The notes under the pieces: generated by a model
What the model was told of the DNA's origin: nothing
Database searches by the model: none
The model's input: the letters and a program-made list of their open reading frames with translations, nothing else
Shown: positions 9,310 to 18,001 of the stretch, piece after piece
Position numbering within the stretch: position 1 is the first letter of the stretch
Layout of the letters: every line of letters starts with the position of its first letter
Assembly (NCBI RefSeq): GCF_000210075.1
Contig: NC_021017.1
Location: 5,889,428 to 5,953,427, forward strand
Direction: 5' to 3'
From: Bacteroides xylanisolvens XB1A
Lineage (GTDB): Bacteria; Bacteroidota; Bacteroidia; Bacteroidales; Bacteroidaceae
Length of the DNA: 64,000 nucleotides
Position numbers and translations under genes: made by a program

Positions 9310-11667
9310 ATGAAGAGTTTAAATAATTGGTTATTAGTTTTATCTGTACTATCCTGCTTCGGATGTTCCTCTCCGGTCCATGAAGATGACAGGGGATGTG
9401 CTTTCGTATCTGACAGTATTCAATATCGGGTTGAGTTTATGTCGGCGGGGTGCGTGCGGATTCTGTCTTTTCCCGAAGGTGATACACTGGTAACAAGAAG
9501 ATTGGTGGTCGATTCGGAAAAGCCGGCTTTTAAAGATTATAAATGGGAAGATACGGGACAGAAGCTACTCTTTCGCACCCGTGAACTTTCCGTAGTTTTT
9601 GATAAGGCAGATGTGGCTTTCACTTTTCAGGAAACATCCACAGGTAAGTTATTACTAAAAGAGAAAGGGGATAGAAAGGCACGGAACTTCAAACGTTCGG
9701 TTGCCGGAGGTGAACAATGTCTCGAAGTCACTCAACGCTTTGTTCCTACCGAGGATGAGGCCATTTATGGACTGGGACAGTATCAGAATGGAATCATGAA
9801 CTATCGGGGGAAATCTGTACTTCTGTTACAGGCCAATATGGATATTGTCAATCCGTTCCTTATTTCGACCAACGGATATGGTGTCTTATGGGATAATTAT
9901 TCTTCTACGAAGTTTGAAGATACGAAGGAGGGCTACTCATTTACTTCCGAAGTAGGTGATGCCTCCGACTATTATTTTGTCTATGGTAAGAATATGGACG
10001 AAGTCCTTGCCGGTTATCGGGAATTGACGGGGGACGTGCCGATGTTTGGAAAATGGGTGTATGGCTTCTGGCAGTCCAAAGAACGATATAAGTCGTTCGA
10101 TGAATTGAAGGCAGTCGTTAAAGAATACCGTAAACGGGGAATTCCGTTGGATAACATTGTGCAGGACTGGGAATATTGGGGAGACAAACCTCATTGGAAC
10201 AGCCTGACCTTCCATCCGGCAAACTTTAATCATCCCCGTCAGGTTATTGATGAACTGCATCAACAGGACCATGTTCATTTTATGCTTTCCGTATGGCCCG
10301 GATTCGGACCGGAAACGGCTGTCTATCAGTCTTTGGATTCTATCGGTGCATTGTTTAGTGAACCTACATGGGCAGGTTATAAGGTTTTTGATGCCTACAA
10401 TCCTGTCGCGAGGGATATTTTCTGGCAATACCTCAAGAAAGGACTCTATGATATGGGTGTGGATGCTTGGTGGATGGATGCAACGGAACCATCTTTCCGG
10501 GATGGATTCACACAGTTGAAGCAGGAAGAAAAGACCAAATCGGCAGGTAATACTTATCTGGGTAGCTTCCACCGTTATCTGAACACTTATTCTTTAGAAA
10601 TGCTAAAGGACTTCTATCAACGCCTGCGCGCCGAGAGCGATCAGAAGCGTATATTTATCCTAACTCGTTCCGCCTTTGCCTCGCAACAGCATTATGGTAC
10701 AGCCGTATGGTCGGGTGACGTTTCGGCTTCATGGGAGAATATGCACAAACAACTGGTTGCCGGCTTAAACTTGTCTATGTCCGGTATTCCGTATTGGACT
10801 TCCGATACGGGAGGATTCTTTGTCACAGAACGGGATGCAAAATATCCCGACGGACTGAAAAGTAATGATTATAAAGAGTTATATTCCCGTTGGTTCCAGT
10901 TTAGCGCATTTACTCCTATCTTCCGTGCTCACGGTACGAATGTGCCGCGTGAAATTTGGCAATTCGGTGAAGAGGGGACATTATCTTATGATAATCAAGT
11001 GAAGTATATTTATCTGCGTTACCGTCTGTTGCCATACATTTACTCAATGTCCCATCAGGTAACCGCCAATAATTATACCATGTTGAGAGGTTTGGCAATG
11101 GATTTCACAACAGATACCCGGACATTTGATATTGATAATGCCTATATGTTCGGTACTTCCTTATTGGTGCGTCCGGTATTTCATCCGCAATCGGAAGAAA
11201 AGAACATCTGTATTTATCTGCCGGAACATAGCGGTAAATATTGGTATGACTTCTGGACCGGAGAAGCTTTTGAAGGAGGAAGAGAACAAATGCAGACAAA
11301 TATCCTCGACATACTTCCGCTCTATGTGAAGGCTGGTTCTATCTTGCCTTTGGCAGAAGTGAAACAATATGCGATGGAATATCCCGATCGTGAACTGGAA
11401 TTGCGTATCTATGGAGGAGCGGATGCTGCTTTTTTATGGTATGAGGATGAAGGTGATTCCTACCGCTATGAAGAGGGTGTATGTTCGAAAGTGCCGATGC
11501 AATGGAAAGATTCGGAACGGACATTGACTATTGGACTGCGTGAGGGAACTTATCCCGGTATGCCGGAACAAATAAAAATGCATGTGAAATTATATCTGCC
11601 TGAAGGTGTAGCTCTTGATAGCAAAGAGTGCGTCTACACAGGTAGAGAAGTAAAAATAAAGTTTTAA
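9310..11667 (+). CDS. GH31 alpha-glycosidase (alpha-glucosidase/alpha-xylosidase type)
   Basis: A 785-aa protein with a signal ending SCFGCSS, probably a lipoprotein. Domains in order are an N-terminal beta-sandwich (about 30-220), a TIM barrel beginning 'FGKWVYGFWQSKERY', the proximal and distal beta-sandwiches, and a DUF5110-like tail. The GH31 nucleophile lies in 'WWMDATEPSFRDG' (Asp390) and the acid/base Asp is in 'VWSGDVSASWENM'. The 'IVQDWEYWG' strand and 'FRAHGTNVPREIW' loop are also typical. GH31 enzymes remove alpha-linked glucose, xylose or galactose by a retaining mechanism. Which sugar is removed cannot be decided by eye. It lies between the GH71/99-like and GH2 genes with short gaps of 8 and 19 nt. 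Confidence 0.9.
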   Translation: MKSLNNWLLVLSVLSCFGCSSPVHEDDRGCAFVSDSIQYRVEFMSAGCVRILSFPEGDTLVTRRLVVDSEKPAFKDYKWEDTGQKLLFRTRELSVVFDKADVAFTFQETSTGKLLLKEKGDRKARNFKRSVAGGEQCLEVTQRFVPTEDEAIYGLGQYQNGIMNYRGKSVLLLQANMDIVNPFLISTNGYGVLWDNYSSTKFEDTKEGYSFTSEVGDASDYYFVYGKNMDEVLAGYRELTGDVPMFGKWVYGFWQSKERYKSFDELKAVVKEYRKRGIPLDNIVQDWEYWGDKPHWNSLTFHPANFNHPRQVIDELHQQDHVHFMLSVWPGFGPETAVYQSLDSIGALFSEPTWAGYKVFDAYNPVARDIFWQYLKKGLYDMGVDAWWMDATEPSFRDGFTQLKQEEKTKSAGNTYLGSFHRYLNTYSLEMLKDFYQRLRAESDQKRIFILTRSAFASQQHYGTAVWSGDVSASWENMHKQLVAGLNLSMSGIPYWTSDTGGFFVTERDAKYPDGLKSNDYKELYSRWFQFSAFTPIFRAHGTNVPREIWQFGEEGTLSYDNQVKYIYLRYRLLPYIYSMSHQVTANNYTMLRGLAMDFTTDTRTFDIDNAYMFGTSLLVRPVFHPQSEEKNICIYLPEHSGKYWYDFWTGEAFEGGREQMQTNILDILPLYVKAGSILPLAEVKQYAMEYPDRELELRIYGGADAAFLWYEDEGDSYRYEEGVCSKVPMQWKDSERTLTIGLREGTYPGMPEQIKMHVKLYLPEGVALDSKECVYTGREVKIKF

Positions 11668-11686
11668 TTATAAGTATATATCGATT

Positions 11687-14362
11687 ATGAAGAAGTTTCT
11701 CTATATTTTTATTCTATTGTTTATTGTGGGATGGGCACAGGCGCAACAGCGTGTGGTATACACAATCAACGACGGATGGAAATTTACAAAAGGATCTCCG
11801 TTTGAAGCGCAGCTGGCCGGCTGTGACGACTCTTCTTGGGAGACGGTCAATATACCTCATACATGGAATAATAAAGATGCAGACGACGAAACTCCGGGAT
11901 TTTATCGGGGACCGGCTTGGTACCGGAAACAATTGTTTGTAGATAAAAGCCAGGAGGGACGTCAGGCAGTGATCTATTTTGAAGGAGCCAATCAGGAAGT
12001 ACGATTTTATCTGAACGGTCAGTTCGTGGGAGAACACAAAGGAGGGTATACCCGTTTCTGTTTTGACATCACTTCCCATTTGCGTTATGGACAGGAAAAC
12101 CTGTTTACCATTTATGTGAACAATGTCTATAATCCGAATATTCCTCCCTTATCTGCCGATTTTACTTTCTTTGGCGGTATCTACCGGGATGTCTATCTGC
12201 AGTTTATGAATCCGGTGCACATTGCAACGAATGATTATGCTTCGTCAGGAGTTTATATCCGTACACCCGAAGTGAACAACTCCGCAGCCTCGGTAGAAAT
12301 TACTACATTACTGACGAATAATACACTCCAACCTGCAGAAATCAGGGTGGAAAATGTAATCTGCGATGCGGATGGTAAGGAAGTGAAAAAGACTCATGCG
12401 GAAATAAAGCTGGCATCCGGTGAAACAAAGACAGACATCTCTAAAAAGATAAAAATAGATTCGCCCCGTTTGTGGGATATAGACGATCCTTATCGGTATA
12501 TGGTATATACGCGTATTCTCGATAAGAAAAAGGGTACTTTGCTGGATGAAGTGGTGAATCCGTTAGGCTTGCGCTGGTTTAAATTTGATTCGGAAAAGGG
12601 CTTTTTCCTGAATGGCAAAGGACGTAAACTAATCGGAACTGCCCGGCATCAGGATTATTTTCAGAAAGGAAATGCCTTGCGCGACGAGTTGCATGTACAG
12701 GATGTACTACTGTTGAAAGAGATGGGAGGGAACTTCCTGCGTGTGTCACATTATCCCCAAGATCCTGTAATCATGGAAATGTGTGATAAACTGGGTATTG
12801 TGACTTCGGTTGAAATCCCCGTTGTCAATGCTGTTACGGAAACTGAAGAGTTTTTGCAGAACTCCGTTGAGATGGCTAAAGAAATGGTACGTCAGGATTT
12901 CAACCGCCCTTCTGTTATGATTTGGGGGTATATGAATGAGATTTTTCTGCGTCGCCCTTATACCGAAGGCAAGCAATTGGAAGATTACTACCGCTTTACT
13001 GAAAAAGTAGCCCGTGCCTTGGAAGCGACCATCCGCGAGGAAGATCCTTCAAGATATACCATGATGGCTTATCATAATATGCCTCAATATTACGAAGATG
13101 CCCATCTGACCGAAATCCCGATGATTCAGGGATGGAACTTGTATCAAGGCTGGTATGAGCCGGATATCAATGAGTTTCAACGTTTGCTCGACCGTGCCCA
13201 TAAGGTATACAAGGGAAAAGTGTTGATGGTTACGGAATATGGACCGGGAGTAGATCCGGGACTTCATTCCTACCAGCCGGAACGTTTCGACTTCTCACAG
13301 GAATATGGTTTGGTGTATCATAAACATTATCTCCGTGAAATGATGAAACGTCCGTTTATTGCCGGTTCCAGTCTGTGGAATCTGAATGATTTTTATTCCG
13401 AATCCCGTGTCGATGCTGTTCCTCATGTAAACAATAAAGGAGTTGTCGGATTAAACAGGGAGAAGAAGGATGTTTATTGGTTTTATAAGACAGCTTTGTC
13501 ACGTCGTCCGATACTTGTTATAGGTAATCGGGAGTGGAAAAGCCGTGGGGGAGTGGTGAATACTGCACAGAAAGAATGTATTCAGTCTGTTCCTGTATTC
13601 TCCAATGCGGAAGAAGTAGAGCTGTTTGTGAACAATAAAAGTCTGGGAAAGAAAAAGGTAGAAGATAATTATGCCTTGTTCGACGTACCGTTCGTTGGTG
13701 GAGAGAATCTCCTGGAAGCAGTTGCCGTGGCTGGTGATAGCAAATTGCGGGATATGCTCCGGATTCAGTTCCAGTTGGTAGGCTCACAGTTGAAAGACGA
13801 AGCAATTCCATTTACGGAAATAAATGTAATGTTGGGTTCTCCGAGATATTTTGAAGACCGTACAGCAAATGTAGCATGGATTCCCGAGCAGGAGTATAAG
13901 CCCGGTAGCTGGGGATTTGTAGGCGGAACTTCTTATCGTCGTAAAACAGGATTCGGCAGTATGCTTGGTTCGGATATTGACATTCTGGGAACGGATATGA
14001 ATCCAATCTTCCAGACTCAACGTGTTGGAATAAAATCTTTTAAAGCTGATGTACCGAATGGAGAATATTCCGTATATTTGTACTGGGCAGAATTGGAGTC
14101 GGACAAAGAGAGGGAAGCGTTGGTTTATAATCTGGGAGCTGACTCGGAACAGACGTTTGCCGGAAACCGTAGCTTCGGAATTTCAATGAATGGAACGACT
14201 GTTTTGGATGATTTCAACATAGCTCGTGATTACGGATATGCCCGTGCTGTTATCAAGAAATTTGTAGTAACGGTGAAGGATGGAAAAGGATTGAGTGTTG
14301 ACTTTCATAAAAAAGAAGGAGAACCTATTCTGAACGCTATCCGTATTTATAGAAACTATTAA
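11687..14362 (+). CDS. GH2 beta-galactosidase-like enzyme with C-terminal malectin-like domain
   Basis: An 891-aa protein with a type I signal peptide (AQAQ). Order: jelly-roll sugar-binding domain (about 25-180, 'YRGPAWYRKQ', 'FEGANQEVRFYLNG'), Ig-like domain (about 190-300), TIM barrel (about 305-610), DUF4982-like Ig domain, and a C-terminal malectin/CBM57-like domain (about 730-891). That last domain contains 'GEYSVYLYWAEL', 'NRSFGISMNGTTVLDDF' and 'ILNAIRIYRNY'. The acid/base is Glu418 in 'IWGYMNE' and the nucleophile is Glu517 in 'VTEYGPG'; 'RVSHYPQDP' is the family Arg-His site. GH2 members remove terminal beta-galactose, beta-mannose or beta-glucuronate; the sequence looks most like PUL beta-galactosidases. 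Together with the agarase-like gene it suggests a beta-galactoside target, which is inference. Confidence 0.88.
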   Translation: MKKFLYIFILLFIVGWAQAQQRVVYTINDGWKFTKGSPFEAQLAGCDDSSWETVNIPHTWNNKDADDETPGFYRGPAWYRKQLFVDKSQEGRQAVIYFEGANQEVRFYLNGQFVGEHKGGYTRFCFDITSHLRYGQENLFTIYVNNVYNPNIPPLSADFTFFGGIYRDVYLQFMNPVHIATNDYASSGVYIRTPEVNNSAASVEITTLLTNNTLQPAEIRVENVICDADGKEVKKTHAEIKLASGETKTDISKKIKIDSPRLWDIDDPYRYMVYTRILDKKKGTLLDEVVNPLGLRWFKFDSEKGFFLNGKGRKLIGTARHQDYFQKGNALRDELHVQDVLLLKEMGGNFLRVSHYPQDPVIMEMCDKLGIVTSVEIPVVNAVTETEEFLQNSVEMAKEMVRQDFNRPSVMIWGYMNEIFLRRPYTEGKQLEDYYRFTEKVARALEATIREEDPSRYTMMAYHNMPQYYEDAHLTEIPMIQGWNLYQGWYEPDINEFQRLLDRAHKVYKGKVLMVTEYGPGVDPGLHSYQPERFDFSQEYGLVYHKHYLREMMKRPFIAGSSLWNLNDFYSESRVDAVPHVNNKGVVGLNREKKDVYWFYKTALSRRPILVIGNREWKSRGGVVNTAQKECIQSVPVFSNAEEVELFVNNKSLGKKKVEDNYALFDVPFVGGENLLEAVAVAGDSKLRDMLRIQFQLVGSQLKDEAIPFTEINVMLGSPRYFEDRTANVAWIPEQEYKPGSWGFVGGTSYRRKTGFGSMLGSDIDILGTDMNPIFQTQRVGIKSFKADVPNGEYSVYLYWAELESDKEREALVYNLGADSEQTFAGNRSFGISMNGTTVLDDFNIARDYGYARAVIKKFVVTVKDGKGLSVDFHKKEGEPILNAIRIYRNY

Positions 14363-14379
14363 TCATAAACACTGTCAAT

Positions 14380-15177
14380 ATGCTTAGGTCTATTTATTTA
14401 CTGTCTTTTCTCCTCCTGCAATCTTTATTTGCTTTTGCCGGGAATGTAAAGGAGAATGTTCCGTCTTCTTTTGACTTGTATGTATGCATCGGACAATCCA
14501 ACATGGCGGGGCGTACAACATTAACTCCGGAAGTCATGGATACCCTCCAAAATGTGTATCTATTGAATGATAAGGGGAATTTTGAACCGGCAGTAAATCC
14601 TCTCAATCGTTATTCTACAGTTCGGAAAGATTTGTCAATGCAGCGTTTGGGACCGGCTTACGGCTTTGCTAAAGAGATGGCCCGACAAACGAAACGTCCT
14701 GTCGGACTGGTAGTAAATGCGCGTGGAGGCTCATCCATCAACTCCTGGCTAAAAGGGAGTAAAGACGGATATTATGAAGAAGCTCTTTCCCGGGTTCGGA
14801 TTGCAATGAAGCAGGGAGGTGTTTTGAAAGCAATCCTTTGGCATCAGGGAGAAGCCGATTGTTCGAATCCGGAAGCGTATAAACAGAAACTGATTTCTTT
14901 GGTGAAAGACTTGCGGGAAGATCTGGACATGCCGGATCTACCGGTTGTTGTAGGACAGATTTCACAATGGAACTGGACGAAAAGAGAAGCAGGTACAGTC
15001 CCCTTTAATCAGATGATTAAAAAAGTTTCTTCATTTATTCCCTATTCCGATTGGGTATCATCGAAAGGATTGGGATGGTATAAAGATGAGAAAGACCCTC
15101 ATTTTAATACGGAAGCACAACTGTTATTAGGAAAACGTTATGCGAAAAAGATACTGAAGTTTTATAAACATCAATAG
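14380..15177 (+). CDS. SGNH-fold carbohydrate esterase (SASA/CE6-like)
   Basis: A 265-aa protein with a type I signal peptide (LFAFAG). The catalytic layout of the sialate O-acetylesterase/CE6 group is complete: block I 'CIGQSNMAGR' with the nucleophile Ser about residue 40, 'GPAYGFAKEMA', 'VVNARGGSSINSW', 'ILWHQGEADCSNPEAY', and the C-terminal 'DPHFNTEAQ' supplying the Asp-His pair. CE6 members remove acetyl groups from xylan and related glycans, so the target polysaccharide is probably O-acetylated. It is the last gene of the first PUL, 17 nt after GH2 and 23 nt before a strong terminator. The natural acyl group and sugar are not known. Confidence 0.82.
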   Translation: MLRSIYLLSFLLLQSLFAFAGNVKENVPSSFDLYVCIGQSNMAGRTTLTPEVMDTLQNVYLLNDKGNFEPAVNPLNRYSTVRKDLSMQRLGPAYGFAKEMARQTKRPVGLVVNARGGSSINSWLKGSKDGYYEEALSRVRIAMKQGGVLKAILWHQGEADCSNPEAYKQKLISLVKDLREDLDMPDLPVVVGQISQWNWTKREAGTVPFNQMIKKVSSFIPYSDWVSSKGLGWYKDEKDPHFNTEAQLLLGKRYAKKILKFYKHQ

Positions 15178-15200
15178 GATACCCTTTTTCGAAGGAACAT

Positions 15201-15240
15201 AAAAGCCGGCTGATCCCTCATGAATCAGCCGGCTTTTGTA
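15201..15240 (+). terminator. Rho-independent terminator closing the first PUL
   Basis: Perfect 14-bp arms at 15201-15214 (AAAAGCCGGCTGAT) and 15224-15237 with a 9-nt loop. The outer A/T pairs give a T run on either strand, so it may work in both directions. Confidence 0.9.
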
Positions 15241-15241
15241 T

Positions 15242-15372
15242 GGTGAATAACTAAATACTGCCTTGTTGATAGAAAAGGAGTCTATATGCTTAATTGTCTT
15301 GTTATAAGCAAATTAACCTGTTAATAACTTTGTTGATATCCTTGTTGATAACTGAAATTAGGTTGTGAATAA
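15242..15372 (-). other. Phased cluster of DnaA-box-like 9-mers
   Basis: Read against the DnaA box TGTGnATAA (complement TTATnCACA), six same-direction matches start at 15242 (GGTGAATAA, 1 mismatch), 15264 (TGTTGATAG, 2), 15319 (TGTTAATAA, 1), 15331 (TGTTGATAT, 2), 15343 (TGTTGATAA, 1) and 15364 (TGTGAATAA, exact). The steps between starts are 22, 55, 12, 12 and 21 bp, close to whole helical turns, so all would lie on one face of the DNA. The stretch is gene-free and flanked by two terminators. It could be a DnaA-titrating or replication-related site, or chance in AT-rich DNA. Confidence 0.4.
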
Positions 15373-15395
15373 AACCAGTAAAGAAGAGTCGTCAT

Positions 15396-15429
15396 AAAAA
15401 AGAAGAACCGCATTTCTGCGATTCTTCTT
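15396..15429 (-). terminator. Terminator of the tRNA-Met gene
   Basis: On the minus strand a hairpin (arms 15417-15429 and 15400-15412, one mismatch, 4-nt loop) is followed by a T run (15396-15406 read in reverse). It begins 9 nt after the tRNA 3' end. Confidence 0.8.
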
Positions 15430-15437
15430 ATCTTTAG

Positions 15438-15510
<73 letters not shown>

Positions 15511-15524
15511 ATGTTTAACGGGTG

Positions 15525-15555
15525 CAAAGGTACGGCTTTTTTTGAAACAAACAAA
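15525..15555 (-). promoter_or_regulatory. Bacteroides-type promoter of tRNA-fMet
   Basis: On the minus strand the -7 box TACCTTTG (15532-15525) is preceded after 19 nt by a -33 TTTG (15555-15552). Both match the Bacteroides primary sigma consensus (TTTG, 19-21 nt, TAnnTTTG). The box ends 14 nt before the tRNA 5' end. Confidence 0.8.
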
Positions 15556-15681
15556 TAATTTGCTGAATATTTTTCGAGTAAATCATCATTTTTTTCTTAT
15601 TTAGTTGAGAATGAATGAAATAATGATGAAACTTTTTCTTAGCACCTATTAATATACAAATGTTAATATTCTCTCTATTTT

Positions 15682-15713
15682 CTTGTATGGTCTAAAGAAA
15701 AGAATTACTTTTG
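15682..15713 (+). promoter_or_regulatory. Promoter of the TetR-fabG-rluA operon
   Basis: A -7 box TACTTTTG (15706-15713) with CTTG at 15682-15685 twenty nt upstream as -33. The predicted start lies about 25 nt before the TetR ATG. No clear inverted-repeat operator for TetR was noticed here. Confidence 0.65.
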
Positions 15714-15747
15714 CTCAAAATATTCAGCAATGTGCAATTTGTAACCT

Positions 15748-16338
15748 ATGACCGTATCCAAGACAAAAGCCAAATTAGTAGATGTAGCCCGTCAGCTTTT
15801 TGCGAAGATGGGAGTAGAAAACACAACTATGAATGATATCGCTCTTGCTTCTAAAAAAGGTAGACGAACGCTCTATACTTATTTTAAAAGTAAGGATGAA
15901 ATTTATTTGGCTGTTGTGGAATCGGAATTGGATATTCTGTCGGATATGATGAAGCGGGTGGCCGAGAAAAATATCTCACCGGACGAGAAATTGTTGGAGA
16001 TGATATATACCCGGTTGGACGCAGTAAAAGAGGTCGTCTATCGAAACGGAACACTGCGTGCTTATTTCTTCCGTGATATATGGCGGGTGGAAAAAGTTCG
16101 CAAGAAGTTTGATGCAAAGGAAGTCCAGCTCTTTAAAGCTGTTCTTCTGGAAGGACAGGCAAAAGGAGTTTTCCATATTGACGATGTGGAGATGACTGCC
16201 GACTTGATACATTATTGTGTGAAAGGAATTGAAGTTCCTTATATTCGAGGCCATATAGGTGCACATCTGGATGAAGATACAAGAAATAGATATGTGTCCA
16301 ACATTGTGTTTGGCGCACTGCATAGAACAGAAATTTAA
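15748..16338 (+). CDS. TetR/AcrR-family transcriptional regulator
   Basis: A 196-aa protein. The N-terminal HTH is typical: 'KAKLVDVARQLFAKMGVENT' and 'TMNDIALASKKGRRTLYTYF' then 'KSKDEIYLAVVESE' (residues about 5-60). The C-terminal helical part (about 70-190) is the ligand and dimer domain and is not assignable to a ligand class. The spacing to fabG is only 16 nt and to the next gene 9 nt, so the three form one operon. In this setting it may sense an acyl-CoA or lipid signal and control fatty-acid synthesis, but that is inference from the neighbour. Bacteroides genomes keep this trio together, which argues for a housekeeping rather than a resistance role. Confidence 0.88.
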   Translation: MTVSKTKAKLVDVARQLFAKMGVENTTMNDIALASKKGRRTLYTYFKSKDEIYLAVVESELDILSDMMKRVAEKNISPDEKLLEMIYTRLDAVKEVVYRNGTLRAYFFRDIWRVEKVRKKFDAKEVQLFKAVLLEGQAKGVFHIDDVEMTADLIHYCVKGIEVPYIRGHIGAHLDEDTRNRYVSNIVFGALHRTEI

Positions 16339-16354
16339 TTAAATAACTTTTAGT

Positions 16355-17101
16355 ATGGGATTATTAGACGGAAAAACAGCCATTGTAACCGGTGCTGCTC
16401 GCGGTATTGGTAAGGCTATCGCTCTTAAGTTTGCTGCCGAAGGCGCAAACATCGCATTTACTGACCTTGTCATTGACGAAAATGCAGAAAATACAGCTAA
16501 AGAATTGGAAGCAATGGGCGTGAAAGCCAAAGGTTACGCTTCTAACGCGGCTAACTTTGAAGATACTGCAAAGGTCGTTGAAGAAATCCACAAGGACTTC
16601 GGACGGATCGATATATTGGTAAACAATGCCGGTATCACTCGTGACGGTTTGATGATGCGCATGAGCGAACAGCAATGGGATATGGTAATCAACGTGAACC
16701 TGAAGTCTGCATTTAACTTCATCCATGCTTGTACACCTATCATGATGCGTCAAAAAGCTGGTAGCATTATCAATATGGCCTCTGTTGTAGGTGTTCACGG
16801 AAATGCAGGACAGGCTAACTATGCTGCTTCTAAGGCAGGTATGATTGCATTGGCTAAGTCTATCGCACAAGAGTTGGGTTCTCGCGGCATCCGTGCCAAC
16901 GCTATCGCTCCGGGATTCATCCTGACAGACATGACAGCTGCTCTTTCTGACGAAGTAAGAGCTGAATGGGCAAAGAAAATACCTTTGCGTCGTGGTGGTA
17001 CTCCTGAAGATGTGGCAAACATCGCTACCTTCCTGGCTTCTGATATGTCTTCTTATGTATCAGGTCAGGTGATTCAGGTAGATGGTGGTATGAATATGTA
17101 A
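16355..17101 (+). CDS. fabG: 3-oxoacyl-[ACP] reductase
   Basis: A 248-aa short-chain dehydrogenase of normal FabG length. NADPH site 'VTGAARGIGKAIA' (residues about 9-21), 'NNAGITRDGLMMRM' with the catalytic Asn region and the FabG-typical 'TRD', then Ser in 'INMASVVGVHGN', the 'YAASKAG' Tyr-Lys pair (about 156-160), 'IRANAIAPGFILTDM', and a C-terminal 'SYVSGQVIQVDGGMNM'. It reduces beta-ketoacyl-ACP in type II fatty-acid synthesis in the cytoplasm. Codon usage looks highly optimised (many preferred codons), as expected for an abundant enzyme. It sits 16 nt after the TetR gene and 9 nt before the pseudouridine synthase. Confidence 0.95.
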   Translation: MGLLDGKTAIVTGAARGIGKAIALKFAAEGANIAFTDLVIDENAENTAKELEAMGVKAKGYASNAANFEDTAKVVEEIHKDFGRIDILVNNAGITRDGLMMRMSEQQWDMVINVNLKSAFNFIHACTPIMMRQKAGSIINMASVVGVHGNAGQANYAASKAGMIALAKSIAQELGSRGIRANAIAPGFILTDMTAALSDEVRAEWAKKIPLRRGGTPEDVANIATFLASDMSSYVSGQVIQVDGGMNM

Positions 17102-17110
17102 TCGAACAGA

Positions 17111-17782
17111 ATGACTGTTGTATACGAAGACAACCATATCATTGTAGTCAACAAGACCGCTTCCGAGATTGTCCAGGCAGACAAGACGGGGGATACGCCG
17201 CTTTCGGAGACTGTAAAACAGTATCTGAAAGAGAAGTATCAGAAACCCGGAAATGTTTTCCTCGGTGTGACACACCGGTTGGACCGCCCCGTAAGCGGTC
17301 TTGTTATTTTTGCCAAAACGAGTAAGGCATTAACAAGGCTCAACGAAATGTTTCGCACCAGTGAGGTGAAAAAGACTTATTGGGCGGTTGTGAAAAATGC
17401 TCCGCAAGAACCGGAAGGTGAACTGGTACATTTTCTTGTACGTAATGAAAAGCAGAACAAAAGTTATGCATACGACAAAGAAGTGCCGAACAGCAAGAAA
17501 GCGATCTTGCATTACCGGTTGATCGGTCATTCGGAGAATTACTATTTGCTCGAAGTCGATTTAAAAACCGGACGTCATCATCAGATTCGTTGTCAGCTGG
17601 CAAAAATGGGATGCCCTATCAAGGGAGATTTGAAATATGGCTCTCCACGCTCCAATCCGGATGGGAGCATTTGTCTGCATGCCCGGAGAGTACGGTTCAT
17701 ACATCCTGTCTCAAAAGAACTGATAGAGCTTGAAGCTCCTCTTCCCGAAGGGAATTTATGGAAAGGATTCGCCATAGATTAA
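17111..17782 (+). CDS. RluA-family RNA pseudouridine synthase
   Basis: A 223-aa protein, short for RluA because it lacks the N-terminal S4 domain. It starts directly with the catalytic fold, 'VVYEDNHIIVVNKTASEIVQ'. The active-site loop is 'VTHRLDRPVSGLVIFAK' with the catalytic Asp in HRLDRP (residue about 59), then 'LKTGRHHQIRCQLAKMGCPI', 'GDLKYGSPR' and 'ICLHARRVRFIHP'. These enzymes isomerise specific uridines in rRNA or tRNA. The single-domain form resembles RluA or TruC-like members; the target base cannot be told. It is the third gene of the TetR-fabG operon. Confidence 0.9.
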   Translation: MTVVYEDNHIIVVNKTASEIVQADKTGDTPLSETVKQYLKEKYQKPGNVFLGVTHRLDRPVSGLVIFAKTSKALTRLNEMFRTSEVKKTYWAVVKNAPQEPEGELVHFLVRNEKQNKSYAYDKEVPNSKKAILHYRLIGHSENYYLLEVDLKTGRHHQIRCQLAKMGCPIKGDLKYGSPRSNPDGSICLHARRVRFIHPVSKELIELEAPLPEGNLWKGFAID

Positions 17783-17854
17783 CACGGATTTCCACAGATT
17801 CATTTATTATGTTATTTAGTAGACGGTACGCAGTTTTTCTGTGGAAAACCGTGT
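17782..17854. repeat. 17-bp inverted repeat after the pseudouridine synthase
   Basis: Arms 17782-17798 and 17838-17854 (outer ends ACACGG and CCGTGT) pair with one mismatch across a 39-nt loop. A third partial copy, AAATCTGTGG, follows at 17855. It starts on the stop codon of the preceding gene and could help end that transcript; no T run follows. Confidence 0.5.
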
Positions 17855-17881
17855 AAATCTGTGGTTGGAACTTGCCAAAAG

Positions 17882-17954
17882 AGTAAACCTGCCTGCCATT
17901 TTTCTTGTAAACTCTAGCGACAGTTAGTTAATTCCTAAATAGGTAGTATATTTG
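17882..17954 (+). promoter_or_regulatory. Promoter and possible HTCS half-site of the first GH92 gene
   Basis: The -7 box TATATTTG lies at 17947-17954, 47 nt before the ATG; GTTAG at 17923 is a weak -33. At 17882-17895 AGTAAACCTGCCTG matches 10 of 14 positions of the repeat seen before the surface operon (AGTAAATATCCGTG). It ends 51 nt before the -7 box, practically the same distance as at the other two mannan promoters. The 21-bp upstream partner is not recognisable, so regulation by the HTCS is only possible. Confidence 0.45.
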
Positions 17955-18001
17955 CATCATTCGCTAACTATAATTTTCAATCATACCAAAGAAAAATACG
18001 A

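Noticed and set aside
15242..15372. Claim that this is the chromosomal origin oriC
   Set aside because: Genes on both sides run in the same direction and no dnaA, dnaN or other origin-linked gene is visible; only the box cluster itself is reported.
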